Shown here: in pieces, positions 36,471-47,800 of the stretch
Numbering within the stretch: position 1 is the stretch's first letter
How the letters are laid out: each line of letters begins with the position of its first letter
Assembly: GCF_019175385.1 (NCBI RefSeq)
Contig: NC_083341.1
Span: forward strand, 85,338,321 to 85,402,320
Length of the DNA stretch: 64,000 nucleotides
DNA from: Lycium barbarum
Taxonomy: Eukaryota > Streptophyta > Magnoliopsida > Solanales > Solanaceae
Direction of reading: 5' to 3'
Notes under the pieces: model-generated
Told to the model about the DNA's origin: nothing
Seen by the model: the letters and a program-made list of their open reading frames with translations, nothing else
Databases searched by the model: none
Program-made: the position numbers and the translations under genes

Positions 36471-39400
36471 TGTTAGAACCCGTATTTTTGTACAGTGGAA
36501 TAATCCGGATTTATTTATGATAAGCTAAGGACAATTTTTTTTTTTCGGGATACAAAGTCGGGATTCTTAACCTTCGATTTTATTTTGAGATATAAGTTGT
36601 GCATGAATTTATTGGTATGGGACACTTAGGAAAAATTGGGACCACGATTCATAAAATTGGAATTAAAAATGTTGTGCAATAATTGGCCCTTTTAGCCGTG
36701 TGGTCCATTAAATGGTTCCACACCTTGTGTGGCCAATTTTAATTGGTCCAACACATGTGTGGGCCCAAGGACACATGGAGGAATTTTGTGGAGGTAAAAA
36801 GAGGACTTCTAAGTCATCTTTGTCACTTTCAACACTTAGTAAAATATCAAGAAAATTGAAGGCCATCACCAAGCACCTCACGGCCAAGAACAAAGGAAAA
36901 CCCAAATCAAATTCAAGCCACTCCAAAATTATTTCCTTGATACAAACCCACTATATTGAAGCCCCTAAGTAGCGTGGAAGTATTGTTTGGGTCATCCAAC
37001 CATTAGTTGTACCCATTTGCAAACCCTAACTATTTGGTGGATTGAAGAAGAAAGGTATGTTTTGCTCTTGTTTTTGTGTTGTGAACATTTATTCATGTTA
37101 TGGTATGTTAATAGGGATGGAAATCATGAAATATAGTATGATTGGAAGTGGGTTGTGTGATGGGTGTTCTAGCCGTGTATATGGGTGTGACAAATGGAAT
37201 TGATGAATTAATTCTATATTATGTTAGATTGGTATCGAGTGGGGAAAAGAATAAAAATCATCGATACATGTATATGTGTAGTGTAGCCGTGTTTATAGCC
37301 TCCAAATTGTAGCAAAGAAGGAATTAATCTCGCTTAGCGTCGTAATGGTTATTGTGATGACTTGTAGGTTAGAAATGAAAATTTAATGTCCCAAATTGAC
37401 ATAGTAAGCGTTGCGGACTGATTTGGAGAACTTTGTGCATTGAATAAAATTTGTATATATAAGAATCATTAACATGTGTATGTGTGTGGCGCGGGCGAAT
37501 GTGAGTTTTATAATGTGTCGAAGATCGTAATACTATCGCTTAGTATTTTAGTTATCGTCGAAACGAATTCTAGTTGGAAATAAGTGTTTAAGTGGCTCAA
37601 GATTGATGTTGAGAAATTGTGGGTTGTTTTGAGGCTAGTTGTGCGTTTGACGTAAATTGTATATTTTATGAAAATCATATCGTTATATTGTGGATTGTGG
37701 TACAAAACATGACTTGAAAATGAGGAATGGAAAAGGGGACTGTTTTCGGCCAAACAGTGGAAAATTTTTCGGGTCGTTGGAAATATTATGTGGATTGTTT
37801 AGAATGTCCTAGAATATTGTGGTAAAGACTCGGGTGGATAATTAAATGTGTGAGCGATGTGGTGGCTTGAATGTGAGCCGTTGAATCGAATATTTGGAAA
37901 GTTGTCGAATGATGAAAAAGAGAGCTATTAATGTTATTTTGACTTCCGAATTTATTATGATGTTGTTAGGTTGGTTGTTGTTATTGTTGTTGATTGATAC
38001 GGCCGAGTTAAATTCTCGGGGTAGCCTATTTACAGGGGAAATGTTGCCCAAATTTCTGTAGAATTAAGGGCGAAATTGGAATTTAATGCCCAAAGAGTCT
38101 TTAGCTAATGTTTGGCATTTTATGGATTATTTTTAGATCATGGGCAGCCCGAATCATAGTTTGGACTTAGCTTGATTTGGATCATATTGGAGAGCGTTTG
38201 AGGTATGTAAAGCAACCTTCCTTCTTTTGGCATGCCTTAGTTTCACATAGGCTAGATTAGAGCTTTAAGGGAATTCCAAATTCGAGATCCGAGCATGTTA
38301 TGATCCATATATATATTCTTTGGCACTCTTATGTATGTTTTTATGAAATATGAACCATGATGTATTTGCAGTAATCGCTTTCCGAAATTCGCATAGAAAA
38401 TGTTCACTTTAAGGAATTTTGTAATCTCTGAATGCCATATTTTTCGTATAGAGGCTCGGATCGCTCCAATAATTTTTATAGGAGTTTGCTTGATGTATAA
38501 TGGGTATGTTTTTCATAGGCGGGCTCAGTTCGGGTCTATACTCGATCGTGGGTCCCGCGACGCCCTTTATGTAAATTCGACAACTTTGAATCAAAAAGTG
38601 ATAATTATTATTCCGATTTCGAATATGACTATTTTACTTATCCTCCGGATTTATAATAATGATTTTATGCATATGATTCCTCACTACTCCGCTCGTGCCT
38701 ACTATGATATCGTTCGCCGGTTCCCGGGCCGGTTCTGTTGTCGTGCGCTTTTTGATACATTCCGGTGTTATGCTGTGTTTATGGTTCACCGTGCTCCTCG
38801 CTCAAGGGCCGGGTTCCACTTATGTTTGGCGTTATGCTGTGTTTGGCGTTATGCTGTGTTTGGCGTTATGCTGTGTTGTGATGTGTGACGGGGATTCGGA
38901 GATTTGAAACTTTCTGGTGTTATGCTGTGTTGTGGCGCCATCGACAGGCGGGCGACCACATTTTCCAGTGCCCTATGCATAATTTATACTTTGGAAATAA
39001 ACATTTTGATATGTATTATTTTCTATATATCGGATTCGATTATTATTCAGATTTATTTCTGTACCTTCTGCTTTGCATACTCAGTACATATTTTGTACTG
39101 ACCCCCTTCTCCGGGGGCTGCGTTTCATGCCCGCAGGTACAGACGCACAGCCTGGTGATCCACCTGTTTAGGACACCCTTTCTGCTATTTGGAGTGCTCC
39201 TCTCTTTCCGGAGCTTATACTTTTGGTATATATATTTATTAGTGCATTTGTATATATTCGTTCATGGGTACGGCGGGGCCCTGTCGCGTCATATGATTAT
39301 GTCGGTCTGTTTAGAGGTCTGTGGACATGTTTGTGGGTTAGGGTCTTTCTGTATAGATGTATGTACATGTCGTTTGGGCGATCCCATACGCCGAGGCGGC

Positions 39401-39707
39401 CGGTCCGCATATGTTGTTTGGGCGATCCTATACGCCGAGGCGGCCGGTCCGCATATGTTTATATATTGCTTGGTTAGCCCTGTGTGGCTTTTGTTGGTAT
39501 TTTCTGCGTGCAGGGTATATTGGATAGTCCGTAAAACAAAGGAAACTCTGCCGAAATTTTCTGGAAATTACCTAAATTTGAAATAAAGTCTTGTCGGCTT
39601 CCGCCATATACTAGAATGAGTTGATAGAATTTGAGATAATATTTGATAGATGGGTTCGGGTGCCCAGATCGGGCACTAGTCACGGCCTACGGGGTTGGGT
39701 CGTGACA
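36471..39707 (+). repeat. 5' LTR of Tekay-1
   Basis: 3237 bp, TGTTAGAACC to GTCGTGACA. It has three tandem copies of a 17-bp unit (GTTTGGCGTTATGCTGT) at about 38823-38874, against one in the 3' LTR, and a 44-bp duplication at 39372-39459 shared by both LTRs. The double hairpin is at 39082-39117. Open frames of up to 233 codons inside recur in the 3' LTR and carry no recognisable domain; I treat them as chance. Confidence 0.95.
39082..39117 (+). other. Double-hairpin module, Tekay-1 5' LTR
   Basis: CAGTAC (39082-39087), loop, GTACTG (39095-39100), then CCCCC (39102-39106), loop, GGGGG (39113-39117). It is followed by a GCAGGTAC box at 39133-39140. Confidence 0.7.
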
Positions 39708-39711
39708 AAAG

Positions 39712-39723
39712 TGGTATCAGAGC
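39712..39723 (+). other. Primer-binding site of Tekay-1
   Basis: TGGTATCAGAGC, complementary to the 3' end of initiator-Met tRNA, five bases after the 5' LTR. It is the start point for minus-strand DNA synthesis. Confidence 0.9.
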
Positions 39724-39767
39724 GGTTTGTCCTCAGAGTGTCCACAGATCGTGTCTAGTAGAGTCTT

Positions 39768-39801
39768 GTTTATCGGTGTGTTGTGCACCACATCTATAAA
39801 C
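39768..39801 (+). other. Leader stem-loop of Tekay-1
   Basis: GTTTAT (39768-39773) pairs with ATAAAC (39796-39801), with an inner GGTG/CACC pair (39775-39778, 39786-39789). The same stem-loop follows the primer site in Tekay-3 (62832-62865) and in the non-autonomous element (11676-11708, minus). A packaging or dimerisation role is a guess from its position. Confidence 0.5.
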
Positions 39802-39914
39802 AGGAGGCTACAGGACATTTAGGATGTTGTCTTTTCTTCTGATCTTAGATCGTGCGATAGAACTGTGCTATTAGGATGATTCTGTTTTGATCTGTTGTTG
39901 TTTTTCTTTCAGTG

Positions 39915-41129
39915 ATGCCTCCGAAAAAGGCGACGGCTGCCCAGAAGAAAAAGGGCGTAGTAGGAGAGACCAGCCGAGCTCAGTAGGGTACTCGGACCCT
40001 TGCTCAGATGATGCGTGATATTACGTCCCGGCCAGCCGACTCTGCTACGTCTTCATCGTCAGAGGAGTCTGGAGCAGCTTCACCATTAGCTCCAGGGGCT
40101 TCAGCTCCCGCGCCTCCAGCTCCTCAGCCAGGGGCGGAGGACAGGACACTGAGAGAGGCTGTGCAGTTATTGACCACTCTGGTAGCGGGACAGGCTCGCA
40201 GACGTGGGCGGAGAGATGACGATGATGACGATAGGCGTGACATCCTGAGGGTTCGAGAGTTTCTATTATGTGGCCCTCCAGAGTTTTACGGGTCTAAGCC
40301 CGACGAGGACCCCCATGACTTTATTCGGGGGATGCGGCGCTCACTAGATTTGGTCAGGGCTTCAGAGACTGAGTCTGTTGAGTTGGCTTCGCATAGACTA
40401 CGGGATGTTGCTGATCACTGGTATGAGTCCTGGGAGCTATCCAGGGGTGAGGGTGCTACCCCAGCTACTTGGGACGAGTTCGTGACTGCTTTCACTCACC
40501 ACTTTTTGCCCCCAGAGTTACGGCAGGCGCGGGTTGACCGATTTTTGCATCTGCAGCAGAGGGGTCGGAGCGTCCGTGAGTATAATATGGAGTTTGATTC
40601 TTTGGCCCGGTATGCACCTGCCATAGTATCAGATATGGCCGATCGGATGCACAGATACATGATGGGGTTAGACCGCTATTTGATTGATGGCTGTATGGCG
40701 GTGGCATTGCAGGCAGACATGGATATTGCCCGACTACAGGCTTATGCCCTGGGTATGGAGGACCGACATAGAGCTGATTATTCTAGCAGAGATCGGGACA
40801 GGAGGCCGCCCAAGAGGGCCAGATTCGCAGGTTATTCTGGAGATTCTCGAGGCGGACAGCCTCAGCAGCAGCAGTCAGGCAGACATCCTCCTCCGTCAGG
40901 CCGGGGTAAACAGCCAGCCGGTAGGAGATTTGACAGTGCAGGACAGTCTGGGGCCGGTTAGAGCTCCAGAGCATCAGGGTCACAGATAGCTAGAGGTCCC
41001 AGCCAGTCCAGACCACCCAGGCCCCGTTGTTCCCATTGCGGGAAATCGCACCCGGGAGAGTGTTATCGACTTACTGGAGACTGTTTTTCATGCGGTGGTC
41101 AGGGCCATCTTATGCGAGATTGTCCGTTG
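39915..41129 (+). pseudogene. Tekay-1 gag
   Basis: Nucleocapsid/capsid part of the polyprotein. The first ATG of the frame is at 39915; stops at 39984 and 40959 (both TAG) interrupt it, leaving 40008-40961 open. The capsid-like core runs from about 40251 (PPEFYG) through WYESWEL to SVREYNMEFDSLARYAP at about 40615. Beyond the second stop, in the same frame, come a Cys-rich segment and a CX2CX4HX4C zinc knuckle (41082-41123) for RNA binding. N-terminal Ser/Ala/Pro-rich and acidic tracts are as expected for the family. Confidence 0.9.
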
Positions 41130-42269
41130 GCGAGCGGTTCTGGTAGTGTGGCTCAGCCGACGGGGTCAGCCACTGGTTCATCATCTGCTCCATCAGTTGC
41201 ACGCCCTGCGGGGCGCGGTATGCCTGCACCGGCGGGATGCGGTCGAGGTCGTGGCAGTACTTCAGGTTCTAGCGGTCCTTCGAACTGCATTTATGCCTTA
41301 GCCAGCAGACAGGACCAGGAGGCTTCGCCTAATGTCATCACAGGTATATTACTGGTTTTCTCTCGTGATGTGTATGCATTGATTGATCCTGGTTCTACAT
41401 TATCATTTATATCTCCACTCGTTGCTGATACAATTGGGATAGAATCCGAACCGATAGAGCCTTTTGAGGTAGCTACACCAGTAGGGGACTCTGTTATAGC
41501 CAGTCAGATTTATAGAGATTGTTCCGTGATTATCTGTGGCCGTTGCACTAAGGCGGATTTGGTGGAGTTAGATATGATCGAGTTTGACGTGATTATGGGT
41601 ATGGATTGGCTAGCTTCTTGCTATGCTAATGTTGATTGTCAAAAGAAGATAGTCCGATTCCAATTCCCAGGGGAGCCAGTTATAGAGTGGGCAGGTAATA
41701 CAGTATCGCCGAGGGGTAAGTTTATTTCATACCTCAAGGCTGAGAAAATGATCAGAAAGGGGTATATTTATCATCTGGTCCGTGTTCATGATTTAGAGAC
41801 AGAGGCACCGACTCGTCAATCAGTCCCAGTGGTTAATGAATTTGTAGATGTATTCCCAGATGAGCTTCCAGGTCTTTCTCCCGAACGGGAGATAGAGTTT
41901 GCTATTGATTTGTTGCCAGACACTCAGCCTATCGCTATTCCTCCGTACAGAATGGCACCTGCAGAATTGAAAGAATTGAAAGAGCAGCTGAGAGATTTAT
42001 TGGAGAAGGGTTTCATTCGGCCTAGTGCGTCACCCTGGGGAGCTCCGGTATTATTTGTGAGGAAGAAAGACGGCTCGCTGCGGATGTGCATTGATTATCG
42101 GCAGTTGAATAAGGTAACCATCAAGAATAAATATCCCCTCCCCAGGATTGATGATTTGTTTGATCAGCTGCAGGGTGCCAGGTACCTCTCGAAGATAGAC
42201 CTGCGATCGGGTTACCATCAGGTACGGGTACGAGAGGCTGATATTCCCAAGACAGCATTCAGGACCTGA
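41112..42269 (+). pseudogene. Tekay-1 protease and N-terminal reverse transcriptase
   Basis: Same frame as gag. An aspartic protease with DPGST (41385-41399), the usual chromoviral variant of D-S/T-G, is followed by an IMGMDWL motif. Reverse transcriptase begins near [16 protein letters not shown] (about 41853) and includes the fingers motifs [20 protein letters not shown] (about 42045-42104) and [11 protein letters not shown]. The segment ends in a TGA at 42267-42269, where relatives have Arg; a single CGA-to-TGA change explains it. Confidence 0.9.
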
Positions 42270-43034
42270 TATGGGCACTATGAGTTCAGAGTTATGTCTT
42301 TTGGGCTGACAAATGCCCCAGCAGTATTTATGGACCTGATGAATCGGGTATTCAGACCGTTCTTGGATATGTTTGTGATCGTATTTATCGATGATATTCT
42401 GGTTTATTCTCGGTCAGAGGCAGAGCATGCGGACCATTTGAGGACGGTACTTGGCACACTTCGGCACCAAGAATTATATGCTAAATGTTCTAAGTGTGAA
42501 TTCTGGTTATCTTCAGTGGCATTTCTGGGACATATTATTGGGGCTGATGGCGTCCGGGTGGATACCCAGAAGATCGAGACCGTAAAGAATTGGCCTAGAC
42601 CTACGACGCCGACAGAGGTGCGTAGCTTTCTGGGATTGGCTGGTTATTATCGGAGATTCGTGGAGAAGTTTGCTTCCATTTCAGCGCCTTTGACAAGGCT
42701 GACTCAGAAGGGAGCTAAGTTTCAGTGGTCAGATGCTTGCGAGCGTAGCTTCCAGTTGCTGAAAGAGAAGTTGACTACGGCTCCAGTCCTGACTCTTCCG
42801 GAGGGTCCAGATGGGTATGTGATTTATTGTGATGCCTCTGGTATTGGTTTGGGATGTGTGTTGATGCAGCACAGCAGGGTGATAGCTTATGCTTCCCGGC
42901 AGCTCAGAAAACATGAAAAGAATTATCCTACTCACGATTTGGAGCTGGCCGCGGTCATTCATGCTTTGAAGATGTGGAGACATTATTTATATGGGGTTCA
43001 CGTTGACATTTATACAGATCATAAGAGCCTTTAG
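42270..43034 (+). pseudogene. Tekay-1 reverse transcriptase C-terminus and RNase H
   Basis: The frame continues directly after the TGA. The palm motif is FIDD (42384-42395), followed by the GHIIGADG and [13 protein letters not shown] connection. The RNase H domain has its first Asp in YCDAS (42831-42833), Glu in HDLEL (42942-42944) and a further Asp in YTDHKSL (43017-43019). A TAG at 43032-43034 replaces a residue that is usually Gln. All visible active-site residues are intact. Confidence 0.9.
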
Positions 43035-43607
43035 TACATCTTTAGGCAAAAGGAGCTGAACTTGCGGCAGCGGAGGTGGTTAGAGTTGCTGAAAGATTAT
43101 GATGTTGACATTCTCTACCATCCTGGGAAAGCTAATGTTGTGGCGGATGCACTCAGCCGCAAGTCTATGGGCAGCCTAGCAGACGTGCCATCAGAGAGTA
43201 AAGAAATGGTTCGCGATATTCATCAGTTGGCTAGTCTTGGAGTTCGCTTGGCTGATTTTGGAGATGTTGGGGTTTCTGTTCGAGGTATTGCTGAGTCCTC
43301 TATTACAGAAGATATTAAGCGGCATCAGTATGAGGATCCTATTCTGGCACAGTACAGATACGCAGCGCTGGCACAGGAGAAGACTCCGTTTGAGATTTCA
43401 CCTGATGGAGTGTTATTTCACAGAGGCAGATTGTGTGTACCTGACGTTGCAGGGTTGCGGCGACAGGTTATGGGCGAGGCACATTACGCTCGATATTCTG
43501 TTCACCCAGGGTCGACGAAGATGTACCATGATATCAGATGCCTATATTGGTGGGACGGTATGAAAAGAGATATATCAGATTTCGTTGCTCAGTGTCCAAA
43601 TTGCTAG
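43035..43607 (+). pseudogene. Tekay-1 RNase H end and integrase zinc-binding domain
   Basis: Same frame. The RNase H tail ([20 protein letters not shown]) is followed by a linker and the integrase HHCC domain: two His in a [10 protein letters not shown] context and Cys pair CPNC (43593-43604). It ends at a TAG (43605-43607), again a place where Gln (CAG) is usual. Confidence 0.88.
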
Positions 43608-44777
43608 CAGGTTAAGATTGAGCACCAGAAGCCCGGTGGGCTATTGCAGGAGATGGAGATACCGACGTGGAAGTGGGAGATCATTAATATGGACTTTATT
43701 ACAGGTCTACCTCGCACTCCACGGAGGTATGATTCTATTTGGGTTATTGTTGATCGGCTGACGAAATCAGCCCATTTTCTTCCGGTTCGGACCACCTATT
43801 CAGCTGAGGATTATGCCAGGCTTTATGTCAGGGAGATTGTACGACTTCATGGAGTTCCTGTGTCTGTTATTTCCGATAGAGGTGCCCAGTTTACAGCTAA
43901 GTTCTGGAGATCGTTTCAGGAGGGATTGGGGACCCAGGTGAGCCTGAGTACAGCCTTCCATCCCCAGTCCGACGGACAGGCCGAGCGCACTATTCAAACA
44001 TTGGAAGATATGTTGCGTGCCTGTGTTATTGATTTCAGGGGTAGTTGGGACGACCATTTACCGCTTGTTGAGTTTGCGTATAATAACAGCTACCACTCCA
44101 GTATTCAGATGGCACCATATGAGGCTTTGTATTGCAGGAAGTGTAGATCACCGATCGGTTGGTTTGATGTTGGGGAGACTGAGTTGATTGGCCCAGATGT
44201 GGTCCAGCAGGCCGTGGATAAGGTGAAACTTATTCGAGAAAGATTGTTGGCAGCCCAGAGCCGACAGAAATCTTATGTCGATAAGCGACGTCGACCGATA
44301 GAGTTTCAGATTAGCGATTGGGTGTTCCTGAAAGTGTCACCGATGAAAGGTGTTATGCGATTTGCCAGGAAAGGAAAGCTCAGTCCGAGATATATTGGGC
44401 CCTATCTGATTATTCGCAAAATAGGCAAGGTGGCCTACGAATTGGAATTGCCAGCTGACTTGGGAGCGGTACACCCGGTATTTCATGTTTCTATGCTTCG
44501 TAAGTGTATTGGTGACCCTTCCAGAGTCTTTCCTGTAGATGATATTCAGGTCACCGAGGAGCTATCTTATGAGGAGCAGCCTATAGCCATATTGGATCGC
44601 CAGGTAAAAAGGTTGCGGAACAAAGATATGGCTTCTGTTAAAGTGCTATGGCGGAACAATAACCGAGAGGAAATGACCTGGGAAGCTGTGGAGCATATGA
44701 AGAAGAAGTATCCTCATTTATTTTCAGAGCCTACAGGTAATCCAATTCTCTATTTGACTATGTTGTTTGATAAATGA
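43608..44777 (+). pseudogene. Tekay-1 integrase core and chromodomain
   Basis: Integrase catalytic residues are intact: Asp in MDFITG (43692-43694), Asp in VISDRGAQF (43875-43877), Glu in GQAERT (43983-43985), with 35 residues between the last two. The C-terminal domain contains FLKVSPMKGVMRF and HPVFHVSMLRKC. It ends in a chromodomain-like segment at about 44583-44727 (ILDRQVKRLRNK ... VLWRNN ... TWE), the hallmark of chromoviruses that direct insertion to particular chromatin. Stop at 44775-44777. Confidence 0.9.
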
Positions 44778-44859
44778 ATCGTTGATCAATGATTGTATTG
44801 TTGTGATAGTTAGTAAGGAAACTCCCCCAAATTGTTGTATGACCGGTAAGGTTAATCTG

Positions 44860-44894
44860 ACATTCGAGGACGAATGTTCTAAAAGGGGGGAGGA
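44860..44894 (+). other. PPT-adjacent hairpin and polypurine tract of Tekay-1
   Basis: ACATTCG (44860-44866), loop AGGA, CGAATGT (44871-44877) forms a 7-bp stem three bases before the purine run AAAAGGGGGGAGGA (44881-44894) that abuts the 3' LTR. Confidence 0.75.
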
Positions 44895-47800
44895 TGTTAG
44901 AACCCGTATTTTTGTACAGTGGAATAATCCGGATTTATTTATGATAAGCTAAGGACAATTTTTTTTTTCGGGATACAAAGTCGGGATTCTTAACCTTCGA
45001 TTTTATTTTGAGATATAAGTTGTGCATGAATTTATTGGTATGGGACACTTAGGAAAAATTGGGACAACAATTCATAAAATTGGAATTAAAAATGTTGTGC
45101 AATAATTGGCCCTTTTAGCCGTGTGGTCCATTAAATGGTCCCACACCTTGTGTGGCCAATTTTAATTGGCCCAACACATGTGTGGGCCCAAGGACACATG
45201 GAGGAATTTTGTGGAGGTAAAAAGAGGACTTCTAAGTCATCTTTGTCACTTTCAACACTTAGTAAAATATCAAGAAAATTGAAGGCCATCACCAAGCACC
45301 TCACGGCCAAGAACAAAGGAAAACCCAAATCAAATTCAAGCCACTCCAAAATTATTTCCTTGATACAAACCCACTATATTGAAGCCCCTAAGTAGCGTGG
45401 AAGTATTGTTTGGGTCATCCAACCATTAGTTGTACCCATTTGCAAACCCTAACTATTTGATGGATTTAAGAAGAAAGGTATGTTTTGCTCTTGTTTTTGT
45501 GTTGTGGACATTTATTCATGTTATGGTATGTTAATAGGGATGGAAATCATGAAATATAGTATGATTGGAAGTGGGTTGTGTGATGGGTGTTCTAGCCGTG
45601 TATATGGGTGTGACAAATGGAATTGATGAATTAATTCTATATTATGTTAGATTGGTATCGAGTGGGGAAAAGAATAAAATTCATCGATACATGTATATGT
45701 GTAGTGTAGCCGTGTTTATAGCCTCCAAATTGTAGCAAAGAAGGAATTAATCTCGCTTAGCGTCGTAATGGTTATTGTGATGACTTGTAGGTTAGATATG
45801 AGAATTTAATGTCCCAAATTGACATAGTAAGCGTTGCGGACTGATTTGGAGAACTTTGTGCATTGAATAAAATTTGTATATATAAGAATCATTAACATGC
45901 GTATGTGTGTGGCGCGGGCGAATGTGAGTTTTATAATGTGTCGAAGATCATAATACTATCGCTTAGTATTTTAGTTATCGTCGAAACGAATTCTAGTTGG
46001 AAATAAGTGTTTAAGTGGCTCAAGATTGATGTTGAGAAATTGTGGGTTGTTTTGAGGCTAGTTGTGCGTTTGACGTAAATTGTATATTTTATGAAAATCA
46101 TATCGTTATATTGTGGATTGTGGTACAAAACATGACTTGAAAATGAGGAATGGAAAAGGGGACTGTTTTCGGCCAAACAGTGGAAAATTTTTCGGGTCGT
46201 TGGAAATATTATGTGGATTTTTTAGAATGTCCTAGAATATTGTGGTAAAGACTCGGGTGGATAATTAAATGTGTGAGCGATGTGGTGGCTTGAATGTGAG
46301 CCGTTGAATCGAATATTTGGAAAGTTGTCGAATGATGAAAAAGAGAGCTATTAATGTTATTTTGTCTTCCGAATTTATTATGATGTTGTTAGGTTGGTTG
46401 TTGTTGTTGTTGTTGATTTATACGGCCGAGTTAAATTCTCGGGGTAGCCTATTTACAGGGGAAATGTTGCCCAAATTTCTGTAGAATTAAGGGCGAAATT
46501 GGAATTTAATGCCCAAAGAGTCTTTAGCTAATGTTTGGGATTTTATGGCTTATTTTTAGATCATGGGCAGCCCGAATCATAGTTTGGACTTAGCTTGATT
46601 TGGATCATATTGGAGAGCGTTTGAGGTATGTAAAGCAACCTTCCTTCTTTTGGCATGCCTTAGTTTCACATAGGCTAGATTAGAGCTTTAAGGGAATTCC
46701 AAATTCGAGATCCGAGCATGTTATGATCCATATATATATTCTTTGGCACTCTTATGTATGTTTTTATGAAATATGAACCATGATGTATTTGCAGTAATCG
46801 CTTTCCGAAATTCGCATAGAAAATGTTCACTTTAAGGAATTTTGTAATCTCTGAATGCCATATTTTTCGTATAGAGGCTCGGATCGCTCCAATAATTTTT
46901 ATAGGAGTTTTCTTGATGTATAATGGGTATGTTTTTCATAGGCGGGCTCAGTTCGGGTCTATACTCGTCTGTGGGTCCCGCGACGCCCTTTATGTAAATT
47001 CGACAACTTTGAATCAAAAAGTGATAATTATTATTCCGATTTCGAATATGACTATTTTACTTATCCTACGGATTTATAATAATGATTTTATGCATATGAT
47101 TCCTCACTACTCCGCTCGTGCCTACTATGATATCGTTCGCCGGTTCCCGGGCCGGTTCTGTTGTCGTGCGCTTTTTGATACATTCCGGTGTTATGCTGTG
47201 TTTATGGTTCACTGTGCTCCTCGCTCAAGGGCCGGGTTCCACTTATGTTTGGCGTTATGCTGTGTTGTGATGTGTGACGGGGATTCGGAGATTTGAAACT
47301 TTCTGGTGTTATGCTGTGTTGTGGCGTCATCGACAGGCGGGCGACCACATTTTCCAGTGCCCTATGCATAATTTATACTTTGGAAATAGACATTTTGATA
47401 TGTATTATTTTCTATATATATGATTCGATTATTATTCAGATTTATTTCTGTACCTTCTGCTTTGCATACTCAGTACATATTTCGTACTGACCCCCTTCTC
47501 CGGGGGCTGCGTTTCATGCCCGCAGGTACAGACGCACAGCCTGGTGATCCACCTGTTTAGGACACCCTTTCTGCTATTCGGAGTGCTCCTCTCTTTCCGG
47601 AGCTTATACTTTTGGTATATATATTTATTAGTGCATTTGTATATATTCGTTCATGGGTACGGCGGGGCCCTGTCGCGTCATATGATTATGTCGGTCTGTT
47701 TAGAGGTCTGTGGACATGTTTGTGGGTTAGGGTCTTTCTGTATAGATGTATGTACATGTCGTTTGGGCGATCCCATACGCCGAGGCGGCCGGTCCGCATA

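Noticed and set aside
36712..36972. 86-codon frame and its 72-codon antisense partner as a small host gene
   Set aside because: Present identically in the 3' LTR (45135-45395), so it is LTR sequence; no start context or homology visible.
38400..39586. Plus-strand open frames of 162 and 233 codons, repeated at 46823-47975
   Set aside because: They lie inside both Tekay-1 LTRs, differ in length between the copies because of repeat number, are Cys/Leu/Tyr-rich and show no domain; chance frames.
39712..39723. tRNA gene fragment suggested by the Met-tRNA match
   Set aside because: Only the 12 bases of a primer-binding site match; no tRNA cloverleaf sequence surrounds it. The same holds at 53259, 62775 and 11755.
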